NCBI RefSeq assembly: GCF_000143415.4
Contig: NW_003314269.1
Location: forward strand, 1,762,118-1,826,117
Length of the DNA: 64,000 nt
From: Selaginella moellendorffii
Taxonomy: Eukaryota > Streptophyta > Lycopodiopsida > Selaginellales > Selaginellaceae
Direction: 5' to 3'
Shown here piece after piece: positions 31,461 through 44,983 of this stretch (its first letter is position 1; each line of letters starts with the position of its first letter). A model generated the notes under the pieces. It was not told where the DNA came from, did no database searches, and worked only from the letters and a program-made list of their open reading frames with translations. A program made the translations under genes and the position numbers.

Positions 31461-32363
31461 TTAATGCTCATCTGCATCGCTATTCTTCCTTGCAACGCGC
31501 ATAGCTAGTAGGGAGTTGGCAGCATCTGCATTCTTGTTCTTCCTTGCAGTCCGCATGGATTGGAGCAAGGGATTGGACAGGTTGCACTCCGATGACAAGA
31601 ACTCCAAAAGCTTATCTTCATCTTCACTTGGAAGTGTTGTGGTGCTCTCGATCAACAGCTTCCAGCAGGTGTCGACATTCCTGGGCTCGACCCCTTGAAG
31701 CAGTAACGCACAAGCCCCAATGAACTTGATCCGTGCACCACATTCTTGCACCAAGCTTCCCCTGACCATAAGCCTAAGAAACGGCTCCAAGAAGCAGATA
31801 AGGCAGTCTACCGGTACCTGGCCCCCTGCACACGCATCGTGCAGCTCCTTGAATCTTCTATCAGCATCACTAGCCAGTTCAAAGGCAATGTTCCTGAAGC
31901 CCTGCAGCGAGACGGCCATAAACCAGGTGCCAAACTCTAAAACCGATCTCCACTTGCTCTCGGATACCAAACTTCTCCAATGCTGGCGCATACTCACCTC
32001 GGCTTGCATTGTGGCTTGCAAGTGGTTGCAATTTGAAATGTTGGTGTAGAGATAGCTCAGCTTCTTCTTGCACTCGGGTGTGCATTGCCATGCCTCCAAC
32101 GCTGTCCTAAACTCTAGCATCGCAGCTTGGGGGAAGAAAGGCTTGGGAGGTTGTAGCTCTGGGAGAGGCTTCACCTCCAGATCTTGCCTGTTCAGCCGCC
32201 TCTCCAGCACACTTCCCTTTTGCAATCGTTGCCCTACCACCTTTCTAATCTCGTGCTTGGATATCCCCTCCCAGGAGCCATATGCCAGGACATCCAGCGA
32301 CTGCTGGATTTGGATGGGATCCCCCTTGTTCCTTTTCAGCGCCTCCAGAGCTTCCTTGGCCAT
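31461..32363 (-). CDS. Hypothetical helical protein
   Basis: A 300-codon frame of unknown family. It is mostly helical and Leu-rich (for example FGTWFMAVSLQGFRNIAFEL and VDCLICFLEPFLRLMV), with no signal peptide or membrane segment. The C-terminus carries a short tandem repeat (MRTARKNKNADA and MRVARKNSDADE). Upstream on the same strand (32364-33100) further coding-like pieces occur that may be 5' exons: WEGEIAQIRFQRKLTALPS in one frame and a coiled-coil-like NIQVEEFKHKDLELEQ in another. I could not build a clean splice model. If they belong, the protein is longer and this ATG is internal. Confidence 0.5.
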   Translation of the reverse strand: MAKEALEALKRNKGDPIQIQQSLDVLAYGSWEGISKHEIRKVVGQRLQKGSVLERRLNRQDLEVKPLPELQPPKPFFPQAAMLEFRTALEAWQCTPECKKKLSYLYTNISNCNHLQATMQAEVSMRQHWRSLVSESKWRSVLEFGTWFMAVSLQGFRNIAFELASDADRRFKELHDACAGGQVPVDCLICFLEPFLRLMVRGSLVQECGARIKFIGACALLLQGVEPRNVDTCWKLLIESTTTLPSEDEDKLLEFLSSECNLSNPLLQSMRTARKNKNADAANSLLAMRVARKNSDADEH

Positions 32364-33100
32364 CGTCCTTCAGGGTTTGGTTTGAAGCATGGGCTGCTTT
32401 TATAGGAGCAAAATTGACCTTTATTCTTCCTACACATAATTGTGCTCTTTCCATAGAGCGGCTGCAGCTGAGGTGGCGAAGGATCCGATGCTGGAGTGGG
32501 TGCGATGAACGTGGTGTGCTTCAGCCTCCTAGCATCCGGCAAAAGAGGATCTTCTCGAATATTGAGATTGCCAAGAAATGAAGCCGGTTCAAACTGCTTC
32601 GACCAATTGAGGTACTTGATCGAAGGCAGTGCAGTCAGCTTCCTCTGAAATCTTATCTGGGCAATCTCTCCCTCCCAATCTTGCCAAACGAACGCATTGA
32701 TCATCGAATTCTGGACGAGCAGAATTTATGAATTGGATTGTTCCATCGAGCTCGCAATCAGTGCCTCTAATTTGGAGGCATCGGATTTGTCCTTGACTCT
32801 CTATCAGGATTGTGAACATACGGAGGCAACTTGTTCAAGCTCCAAGTCCTTGTGCTTGAATTCCTCCACCTGGATATTTTTCCAGCACTTGCCTGCTTCT
32901 CCTGCAGCGCACCTTCGCCCTCTTGGAAGGATTCGACTTCCTCCTCTCCCCTCCATACTCGAGCCCGGAACGCATGTGTTCCATCCTCGCCTCCACCACT
33001 TTCCTCAAAGCGTTTCTCGTGGCAGCAGTGGAATCCAAGAACTTAATAGCTTCCAAGTTAAAATCCAGCCACCTTGCCGATGAGCTCTTCATCCCCAAAC
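32364..33100 (-). other. Coding-like segment upstream of the hypothetical gene
   Basis: Minus-strand pieces include DFNLEAIKFLDSTAATRNAL, KVVEARMEHMRSGLEYGGE and ARRLKHTTFIAPTPASDPSP. They lie in at least two frames with stops between. They read like real protein sequence but cannot be joined by obvious GT-AG sites. They are either 5' exons of the 31461-32363 gene or a damaged gene. Confidence 0.35.
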
Positions 33101-33329
33101 CAGAACAAATTCACCACTGGCCATGGGAATCACTGGAGTGGTAGGCGCCGATTATACTCGTGCTCTTCAAGTGCTCAGTTGTGGAATCAAAGTCTTGTCG
33201 AGGAGCATTCCTTTGCAAGTAAGAAGCAAACGGCCCAGCAAACAAGGCTGTTACAGCTTTCACGCCTAGCAAACTGGCCATCAGGGTCGCCGAGCAAACT
33301 GGCCATCAGGAACGCCGAGCACGAAAACC

Positions 33330-34115
33330 GGATGATACTCTGCCGACGAGCAACAGCATGCTGGAAGCATACATTGTCAATGGGAAGATCAAGGAGGGCA
33401 GGGCGTTCTTCGATGGCGCCGGCAAGAGGGACGTGAAGACTTGGAACATCATGCTCTTAGCGTATACCAGAGGGGGCTTACGGATGAGGCCAAGGAGCTG
33501 TTCAAGATGGCGAAGAATCCGGCTGTACATCCCTGGGTGAAAATGATCGAGGTTATGCGCGAGCCGCGATGACACAGGGCGCTTACAATCTTCCGAGCAT
33601 CGCCTGGGCACGAGAAACTGTAGTAGGCCATGATCGCAGCATTTGCCGAGAGCGGGGATCTTGAGACGGCCAAGGCAATGGTGCAGAGGATGAAAAACCC
33701 GAGTGTGGCTTCTTGCAGGCCCTTGGAGGCAACCCTCGGTTTTCCATTCGATCGAGGAGAAGAATTTGGAGTCGTGGAGTTTGATGGTCTCTGGATTGGC
33801 CACAAAGGGGAAGTACGCAGCGGCTGAGTGTTGTCAGGGGTGTGGTGCCAGACAACGCCATCTTTACGAGCATGGTCTCCACTTGCAAGTCTCTGCCGGA
33901 CTAACGAAGCTGCAAGCTGTCTTGGTCGCAGACTTTGAGGTGTATCCGGTCCTGGAAGATTACCTGCGTGTGATGGAGCTTCTCAAGCCCAAAGATGAGC
34001 TACTAAAGTCCATGCCTTCCAAGCCGGACTACGACATGTGGAAGACTTTTCTTTGGGTTTGCCAGAGGCCGGGGACAAGGAGCTCACTGACTATCGAAGT
34101 CAAAGTATGATATGG
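33330..34115 (+). pseudogene. Decayed PPR gene
   Basis: PPR pieces occur in order but in shifting frames: MLEAYIVNGKIKEGRAFFDG, DVKTWNIMLLAYTRGGL, LTDEAKELFKMAKN, MIAAFAESGDLETAKAMVQR, SWSLMVSGLATKGKYAAAE, then an E-domain-like LLKSMPSKPDYDMWKTFLW. At least three frameshifts separate them. The order and spacing match a PLS-type PPR gene, so this is a pseudogene. An earlier segment (ALQVLSCGIKVLSRSI near 33160) may be its N-terminus. Confidence 0.65.
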
Positions 34116-34449
34116 TTTCCTCGGGCTAGAAGGATCTCTACCAGGCACAGGAGGTGTTTCTTCACATCAGCTTTCGCTTCTCGGCAATGGAAACAAGGGA
34201 TGACAACCAACTTGATTTTCCACGAGATTTCCGGCACACAGGTGGGTTTTTGCTCGTTTCTATTCTTCTTTACCCAATTGCCTCACACATGATCTTCCAG
34301 AAATTGTGCGTATCTCTTTGACGAAAAGCCGCAAATCTTTGCCTTTGAATCTTCCAACTGGTAAGCATCACGAAGTTCTCAAACGGATTTTTCTATTTTG
34401 GCTATGTCAGACCAAGTTAGTCCAAGGAGGAAAAGTTCTCGGCTTCTCT

Positions 34450-36352
34450 CTATCTCGCCCGGGAACTTTCCACGACGCTCGACTCTAGAATGCGAAGTAC
34501 TGCCGGATCTCTGGCACACCTCGGCGTCTTGTACTGCCCGATGCTCCCTTGACCGACAAACACAACATGATCCACTATCCGGTCGAAAGTTCCCGGCTCG
34601 ACCACCTTGATCTCCAGCGCTCCAACGCTGCCCTCTCGCCGGTTCCGCCGATACACCACGGACAGCGATTCCTCCATCACCGAGCAGCACTCGCGGAGCT
34701 CCGCCTCCAGGGACTCCATAGCGGCATCCAACGAGAGCTCCCAATAGACAACGTAGTGGCCCGGCTGGGACGACAAGTTGACTCTACTCGTGTAGTCGAG
34801 GAGCCGGACGTCGCCGCGGTTCCTCTTGGCCATCACCGCGGCGGCGGTGGTGACGGCGGTGTGGAGCTCCACCTCGTCGGTCTTGTCCGTGTCGACGCTC
34901 AAGAGAACTCCCGCCCGGCCGACGAAGGAGAACTGCGGCATCGAGTTTTTGAAGCCCACCACCTTGAGCACGTCCCCGACGCGGTAGCGGTATAGTCCGG
35001 CCCGGGTGGTGATGACAAGCTCGTACTCTCGCCCGAGCTCTACCTCTGCGAGCTGCACGAGATCGTCCCGCCTTGGCGAAGAGCTCGAACTGGAGCTCAC
35101 GGGGAGGAACTCGTAGTAGACGAAGCACGGGAATGGAGAGTAGCGGACGTCGTATGGCGAGCAGACTGGACTTAAGTTCACTCCCAGTGTGCTACACTCG
35201 GATGCGGCGTAGATGGACGAGGCGATCGGGAGGCCATCGCTGAAGAAGTCGATCGCTGGCACGTACTGCTGCATGGATCCCGTGACGATGGCCTGGATGA
35301 TCCGTGCTCTCGGCCAGAGGCGGCGGACGATCCCGCGCCAGTTGCTCTTGCTACACTCTCGCCGGACGAGCGCCGCCAGCTTTGGATCCGGCTTAAGTAA
35401 AGCGTTCACGGCGTGTTTGACGGATAAGTCCGAGACGATGTTGTCGTTCACACGGCCGGTCTCGATGTCTACGCAGAGTTCTTGCCAGAGATCCTTGAGA
35501 GCCTTGAGGCTTCGGACAAGAGTGGAGGCGAAGGGCGCACCGATGGAAACGACTTCCTGGGATTGCGTGAGGCCGCAGAGGAGGTGGCAGTAGCTCGCTT
35601 GCTGATAGTCGACGCAGAGGATCACTTGGTCCGGGCTCGTGTAGCCCGACTCCGGGTCGAGCTTGCGTTGGCGAAACGCTGGACTTGTGAAGTAGCCACT
35701 GAGGCCCGAGGTGGTGGTGACGCCGCCGGATGTGATCCCGGGCTTTCTCACGTAGAAGAACTGCAAGGATTTTCCCCGGCTCGCGTACGGTGCTTTCCTG
35801 CGATGGAGAATCGAAAAGGTAAGGTTTTCTGTTCATTCTCTCGCGAAAATGGTTTTTTTTTTTGGAAACTTACTTGTTTAGTGCAGCTCGGGCCACCCGG
35901 TTGAGCGCCACGAACTCCTGATCGTAGCTGGGCGACTTTGGAAAGAGCTTTTGCTTCCCACCAGAAGTTCCAGAGCTGTGTTTATTTTTTTCGTCAGTCA
36001 ACGAGACGAAAGAAGAGAAAAAAAAATGCGTTCTTTGTTTCGTTTTTTACCTGGTAAGCATTTCTAGCACTCGAGCAGCGCAAATGGTTTTCGACTCGTC
36101 CCCGTTTGCTAATCTCTGGAAGTCCGCTTCCATGTCGCTGTAGGTGGTGATCGGGAGGAGCCTCCGAAACTCCTCCTTGGTTGGAATGCCGTAGAGGCCA
36201 TGCCTTTGGAAGTAGTCCGTGCCAGCATTGGCCTCGAGCAAGAGCTGCAGGACGTAGTCCTGGACGCTGGAGACGTGTCTTGTTACGTGCTCCATGAATC
36301 CGAGTGCTTGCTCGTCGCAGGCAATGGCACTCAGGATTGCAGTCGCGTCCAT
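34450..36352 (-). CDS. GH3: GH3 acyl acid-amido synthetase
   Basis: Three exons: 36352-36051, 35975-35874 and 35797-34450, joined through GT-AG introns of 75 and 76 bp, giving about 583 residues, the usual GH3 length. The ATP/AMP-binding motif TSSGTSGGKQK is created across the first junction. IYAASECSTLGVN (motif II) and YRYRVGDVLKVVGF (motif III) follow, and the C-terminal lobe ends near VGQGSIGQYKTPR. GH3 enzymes adenylate a plant hormone acid (jasmonate, auxin or a benzoate) and join it to an amino acid in the cytosol. Which substrate applies cannot be told from sequence alone. It is divergently placed with the WASH gene, sharing about 700 bp of upstream DNA. Confidence 0.93.
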
Positions 36353-37060
36353 CGTTACGTCCTCCGACCGCGACAATGGGAAGTGCTCGAGAGACAATGT
36401 TGGTTTACGTCGAGGAACTGGAACTAGACTCCGATCGCCTAGAAAGATCGCCCAAGCACGGCGAAGAAGCCGAGAAAGGAAGACGTCGAGAACTCCTCCA
36501 AGAACGAGCTTGCTACAGCGAAGAAGAAGCGAAGGTGGTTCTAAAACGACCGAGAACGCAGCTCTGTTTGGAAGCAAATGCTGGATCGACAGGGGCTATA
36601 TATCAAGGAAGAAAGCCTGCTGGTTTGAGTTTGGCTTTGTGAAACACCCGAGAAAGATCACTGGCAAGAGCAGAAGAACCAGAAGAACGAGGACCGAAGA
36701 AACGAGAGGAGGGAGACCGAGACCGAGAGAGTGAGAGAGAAGAGAGAGAGCGAGAGAGGGATTTAAGATTGTCAACGTTTAAGACTCGTCAAAGCCATCT
36801 GAGGAAGAGAATCCATTTCGTAGTAGTACTGCTCTCCTTGATGGAGCAAAGGCGAGCCTTGTTCGTTCCGGAAAGAAGGAAGAAAATGGACGAAGACTTG
36901 GCCGCTGGCGCTGGTTTGTTTCACTCCAAAGTGTTCTAGGTCTCGTTCTCCGCACCATTTGGCGCGCGAAGAAGCATGGATTCTTCCATTGTCAAAGCCA
37001 GGCTCTTCTCGTTTTTAAGTAAGATTCCGGGGTTTTAGGGTTCTTGGCGTCTTCCCTCTC
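36353..37060. promoter_or_regulatory. Shared upstream region of GH3 and WASH genes
   Basis: 708 bp between divergent starts. On the GH3 side a TGTCTC auxin-response-like core (GAGACA on plus, 36391-36396) lies about 40 bases before the ATG, and a GA-rich tract with GAGACCGAGACCGAGAGAG occupies about 36714-36765. No TATA box is obvious for the WASH gene. Long frames here are artefacts of the purine-rich sequence. Confidence 0.45.
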
Positions 37061-39216
37061 ATGGCGCCAGTGGACTCGGATCTGCTGCGCGCGCTGGAGC
37101 AGCTCCAGGACGCCGCCGATGCGGTGTTTGGGAGGATTGCGAGCCGCGTATGCCAGCGCCGGCCTTGTTTTGGTGTGATCGTCGTTTATTTGCGCAGGTC
37201 GGGATGGAGCGCGAGCGATTGCAAGATCTGTCGAGGAGGATCCAGGCGGTGAAGGTAAGCAATCGCATTTGCATTGGAGTTTTTTTGGATTGGAGGAGTT
37301 CTTCAGGCGAATGTGGATTCTATCTCCGGGTCGAGGCAAGCGATAACGGTGCTATCGAGCGCGAAATATCCACAGGTTTCTTCCGATGCTGTGGATTTCA
37401 AGCCGCTGTTTGGAGGACACGACGAGCCTCTGCCAGTCTTCAAAGTAGAGCTCAATATGGGGAATTTTCAGGTGATTGATTTGCGAGGAGGCCATGCCAG
37501 TGTCTTGTTTTTGCATTACCAGGAGGATGAAAACGAAGGAACGCTGGAGCTCTTTCGTTTTTTCATGGAAACTAGCCATGAACGATTAAATGTTACACCA
37601 ATGCACAAGGTATTCTTTTTCTTTTTTCTAGTCTCTTGTCGTGGTGATTGGCGATAGTTTGGTTCTTGTGGACAGGATGATGCTGATTTTAATGATAGAT
37701 CCATAGCAGACGTTCTTCCTGAGTACTATATTTTCGTATGTTTACTCTAATCCTGTTTTTTATTCTCTATGAACAGGCATACTAAACTACCAGAACAAGC
37801 TACATCCGAGGCTTCTGGAAAATCTACCACGCTTTATCCTCCACCCAGAGTCTCACTCAAAGAAACAATCCAGTAAGCTATGTGCACAGGGACGCACTAT
37901 AGTCACTGAGTTTATTTTGGTGACTAGGCTGCTCCAGGTCTAGAAGAGTATGGATTCAAGCCGACATTGCGTCAAGTTCCTCTGTTCACTTTGCCTTCCA
38001 AAATTCCGGACTTGCCTATGGTGGCGGATATTAGCTGGACAGGTATGCTTCATATTTCTATGTAGGGAGAATAAAATTGCCAAAAAAATATCAGGCTCGA
38101 GGACTGACGTTCAGGAGTTAACATCAATCGTGCCTTCGGCAAGCAATAAAAGCTCTCAAAAGCTAGATGCTCCCAAAGCTGAAGAATCGAGAAGTAAGGA
38201 TTGAATGCTCAACGTTACATAACCAGTACCTGTTTGTTTCTTAGATCCTTCTCAAACTACCGTTCCTCCTGCACCGAAAATGGAGGAGGCTCCCGTGCCG
38301 CAACTACGTCCACCCCAGGCGCCCCCTCGACTAATTTCTCAGAACACGAAGGACGATAGAGGTGCGGACGTTCTTTTTTGCGTGTAATAGACATTGCTGA
38401 TTGTTGTTTTGGTTCAAGGAAAAAGCATAATCCCTCCGCCACCACCACCATTGCCTTCTCCACCTATGATAAGCAGCACCATGAACCCTGGGGCAGCAAG
38501 CAAGGACAAGGCGTCTGCATCCTCATCAACTCCTCCACAAGCTATTCCTCCAATTGGTAATCTCCTTTGACTGCTGCTTTTCATGTTGCTGAATCCTTTT
38601 GCAGAACCGAATAGAGCAGCACTCCTTGCGTCCATTCGAAGTCCAAACATCAAACTAAGAAAGGTAGGCCATTATCCATTTTATCATCTCTATTTCCTTT
38701 TAGCTTGCTCGTTTCTTACAGACTGACGTGTCCGAGAAGACATCAGAACCAACTCAAGAGGCCGAGCCTCCGCATTCTAAACAGGTGGTAAAAGTCGAGC
38801 CTGTTGCCTCCTCATCATTTCTTCTATTGCGCAGGCGGACCTGCTTGCTGAGATGGCGTCGACGCTAAAAATGCGAAGGCTTTCAATGAAAGGCGCCACT
38901 CACGACGTAAGTTCTAGTTATAATCGTGAGGCTTTTCGTCCGTTGCGTAACTGGCTCTTTCCAGATGTCTAAAGGTTCCGACACTGGAGCAAGCTCGTCC
39001 GCGAGGTAATCAAAGTTATCGCGCTTTAGCTACAAACCAAAAACCATCTCACGGGTGTTGGTGGTTGCAGGTCTCCGTTGCCGGCAAGTTTTAATCGTCT
39101 CGTCTTTGGCCAAAGCTTGGATGATTTTTTCTCCTTTTTTGCAGATTGCAAACTTGAAAGCGTTCCTCCCACAAACTTCTGGCAGTGATGGAGATGAAGA
39201 TGATTGGGAAGATTAA
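37061..39216 (+). CDS. WASHC1: WASH complex subunit 1 homologue (Arp2/3 activator)
   Basis: Sixteen exons (37061-37147, 37198-37254, 37307-37471, 37523-37609, 37676-37735, 37794-37872, 37938-38042, 38095-38193, 38245-38361, 38419-38556, 38605-38663, 38722-38784, 38835-38906, 38965-39005, 39071-39083, 39145-39216), about 437 residues. The N-terminal WASH-homology domain has ISGSRQAITVLSSAKYP and, later, YGFKPTLRQVPLFTLP. A Pro-rich region (six Pro at about 288-293) precedes a complete WCA: WH2-like NRAALLASIRSPNIKLRK (332-351), central helix ADLLAEMASTLKMRRLS, and an acidic tail with the key Trp (DGDEDDWED). WASH makes branched actin on endosomes. Intron phases all fit; one intron is GC-AG and one exon is 13 nt. 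Confidence 0.9.
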
Positions 39217-39503
39217 AGAGAGTAAGCATTATTTTGAGAACTAATTTCTTCTTCTTCTAGATAATCTGACTGTGACTCGCTCTGGTGTTTTTTCAGTGGA
39301 TTTCACGTTTGAATTGTCCGAAGTGACAAGCGCCGTACACGTGGCATGCCAAGTGGCAGGCGCAACGCATCCAATGATCTGGATATGTTTGAAATTTGGG
39401 GAATATTTCCCAAATGACGGGGGCCCAACCCGTCAGGGAGCGCGTCAGTGACGGGTTGCAAGTACGTATGGAAAGAAAAGAAACTTTGGCGAAGAAGAAC
39501 ATA

Positions 39504-40487
39504 ATGGCTGCTTCGGAGGAGGAGGCTATGGCGGCCATGGTGGAAGGTGATGAGCTTGCCGGGGACGGAATCGTGTGGGAGGAGCTCCCGGCACCTCCGG
39601 GGTGGAAGAAAAAGGTTCGTAGCTCTTTGCTAGTTTTCTTGTCTTCGCGTTTGCGAGCAATTGGACTTCTTGCCTGTGGTTTTCTTGTGCCTGTTTGCAG
39701 ATTTCTGAGAATTATGTGCTAGGACTTTCAAGTTTTTCTCGTTTTGCTGCGTTTCTTGGGGTTTCTTGAGACTAAAAGTTTGTGTGATGTGTTGCTGGTT
39801 CTAGTGGCTGATTTTTGGAATTTCAGGTGGCTCAGCGCCGAGGAGGCACTCCTCGCCGAGGAGACATCACGTTCGTTGCTCCGGATGGAGAGGAGATTAA
39901 GAGCAAACGGCAGCTGGAGCGTTATCTCAAAGCTAACTCGGGAGGGCCACCCGTAGCGGATTTTGACTGGGGTACAGGTCAGTCAAGCGAAGAAAAAACT
40001 CGTTTTTCCGTTCCGCGTGAGTTACCTCCAGAGCTGGAAGTTACTAAATGTTGTGAAAATTTTCTTTTTAGGCGAGACTCCGAGGAGATCCGAGAGGCTG
40101 AGCTCGAGGAAGCGGCCCTCGGACAGCTGGGCCGAGGCGGAGCCGACCACTCCACGGCGCGGGAGGAAGAAGAAGGCCGTGGCAGCGATAAAGTCTCCAG
40201 ACGACGAAGAAGGCGGTGTCAAGGACTCGGACAAGGCGGACGAGAACGGCAAAGAAGAGCAAGACGGTGGAGCTAAAGCCGAGGCCAAAACAACTCAAGA
40301 CGAAGCAACAGGGGAAGAAACTGCAGCAGCGGCGGAAGATCCGGCAAAAGAAGATCAAAGTGGCGACCAAGCAAAGAAGGGAGCGGCGAAAGCTTCTTCC
40401 ACTGCCCCGGTGATAAGCTGTGCGAAGACCGAGACAATGGCAAAGTCGCAAGAAGCACAGCCAGCGCAAATAGGTGTGAGCAGCTGA
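39504..40487 (+). CDS. Methyl-CpG-binding domain protein, MBD10/11-like
   Basis: Three exons (39504-39614, 39827-39977, 40072-40487; introns 212 and 94 bp), about 225 residues. The MBD spans residues about 22-85: WEELPAPPGWKKK, then GGTPRRGDITFVAPDGEEIK, SKRQLERYLKANSGGP and FDWGTGETPRRSERL, the form typical of plant MBD10/MBD11-type proteins. The rest is a Lys/Glu/Ala-rich, probably disordered tail with TPRRGRKKK as a likely nuclear signal. The family is nuclear and chromatin-bound; this subgroup often does not bind methyl-CpG strongly. The ATG at 39504 is chosen because it gives the usual acidic start (MAASEEEAMAAM); an in-frame ATG lies further upstream at 39396. Confidence 0.9.
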
Positions 40488-40535
40488 GAGAGAGAGAGGA
40501 GAAGAAGATCATCCAGTTCTCTCTCTCTCTCTCTT
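40486..40535 (+). repeat. GA/CT inverted repeat in the MBD 3' UTR
   Basis: An AGAGAGAGAGAG tract begins within the stop codon region, and a CTCTCTCTCTCTCT tract follows 20 bases later, so the transcript can fold into a long hairpin right after the stop codon. Seen directly; any function is unknown. Confidence 0.7.
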
Positions 40536-40822
40536 CGCAAGGCAAGACACATGGTAAGATAAAAAAGTCTCTTAGTTTTACACACACCTTACACTGATTT
40601 GCTCGTCCTTCTAACATTTGTTTAGTTGTTAGATCCTAGTACCACTGTTTGCCGTAGTATTGTACTTCTAATTTGGATTCTTTGTATAGATTACTTTCTC
40701 TCTCTTCTCCATTAAACGCGTCCCGGGATCGATTCCAGTGTTAAGCAGGTGGAAAGTTCTTGGTTCGATTCCCGCCCAAATGGCGTCCCGCCGGTGGGAG
40801 TAGGGTTTTAGGGGATTTGGCG

Positions 40823-44506
<3,684 letters not shown>

Positions 44507-44983
44507 TCTATGTACAAATCGCCTTGTAAGTGTTCTCCCTGTGTAACTAAGACAGGTGCATCTACAATTTTCTTGCAACTTTTGCGACCTTGCAGTCCAT
44601 GACAGAAAATCTCCGCTCCGCTCCAAAAGGTCGGTAGTCAAATTCGACTGTTAACTGACAGTCTCTGGCATTGATCCTTGCGTGTTTGTATTATTGTACA
44701 GGATGACATCAAGCTTACAACAACGTGGCAGTGCTCCCCGATATTATTTTCCGAAATGTCGGCGGCAAGGTCAACAAACGAGACGGGTCCAGAGTTAGAA
44801 ACCCGTCCTTCCAGCGCCACAGATGTTTCGTCAACGAGGATGACTGTGAACAGCACAAGCCTGTCAGGATCCGACACGTGAGACGGCCTCGTTGAATAAA
44901 GTGGAGATCCTATGAGCTTTATAAGCAGGGGAGAGAGGCTGAATCTCTCCAGCTACTGCTCGAGCTAGCTCTTGCTCGAAACC
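44507..44983. other. RecQ 3' region and STP promoter
   Basis: No gene is supported here. The right end holds the STP core promoter: GAGCTTTATAAGCAG with TTTATAA at 44918-44924, 60 bases before the ATG. The same promoter block is duplicated before the truncated STP copy at 60826-60866. Confidence 0.6.
44918..44924 (+). promoter_or_regulatory. TATA box of the STP gene
   Basis: TTTATAA, 60 bases before the ATG. It is conserved with the same flanks in the duplicated copy (60837-60843). Confidence 0.7.
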
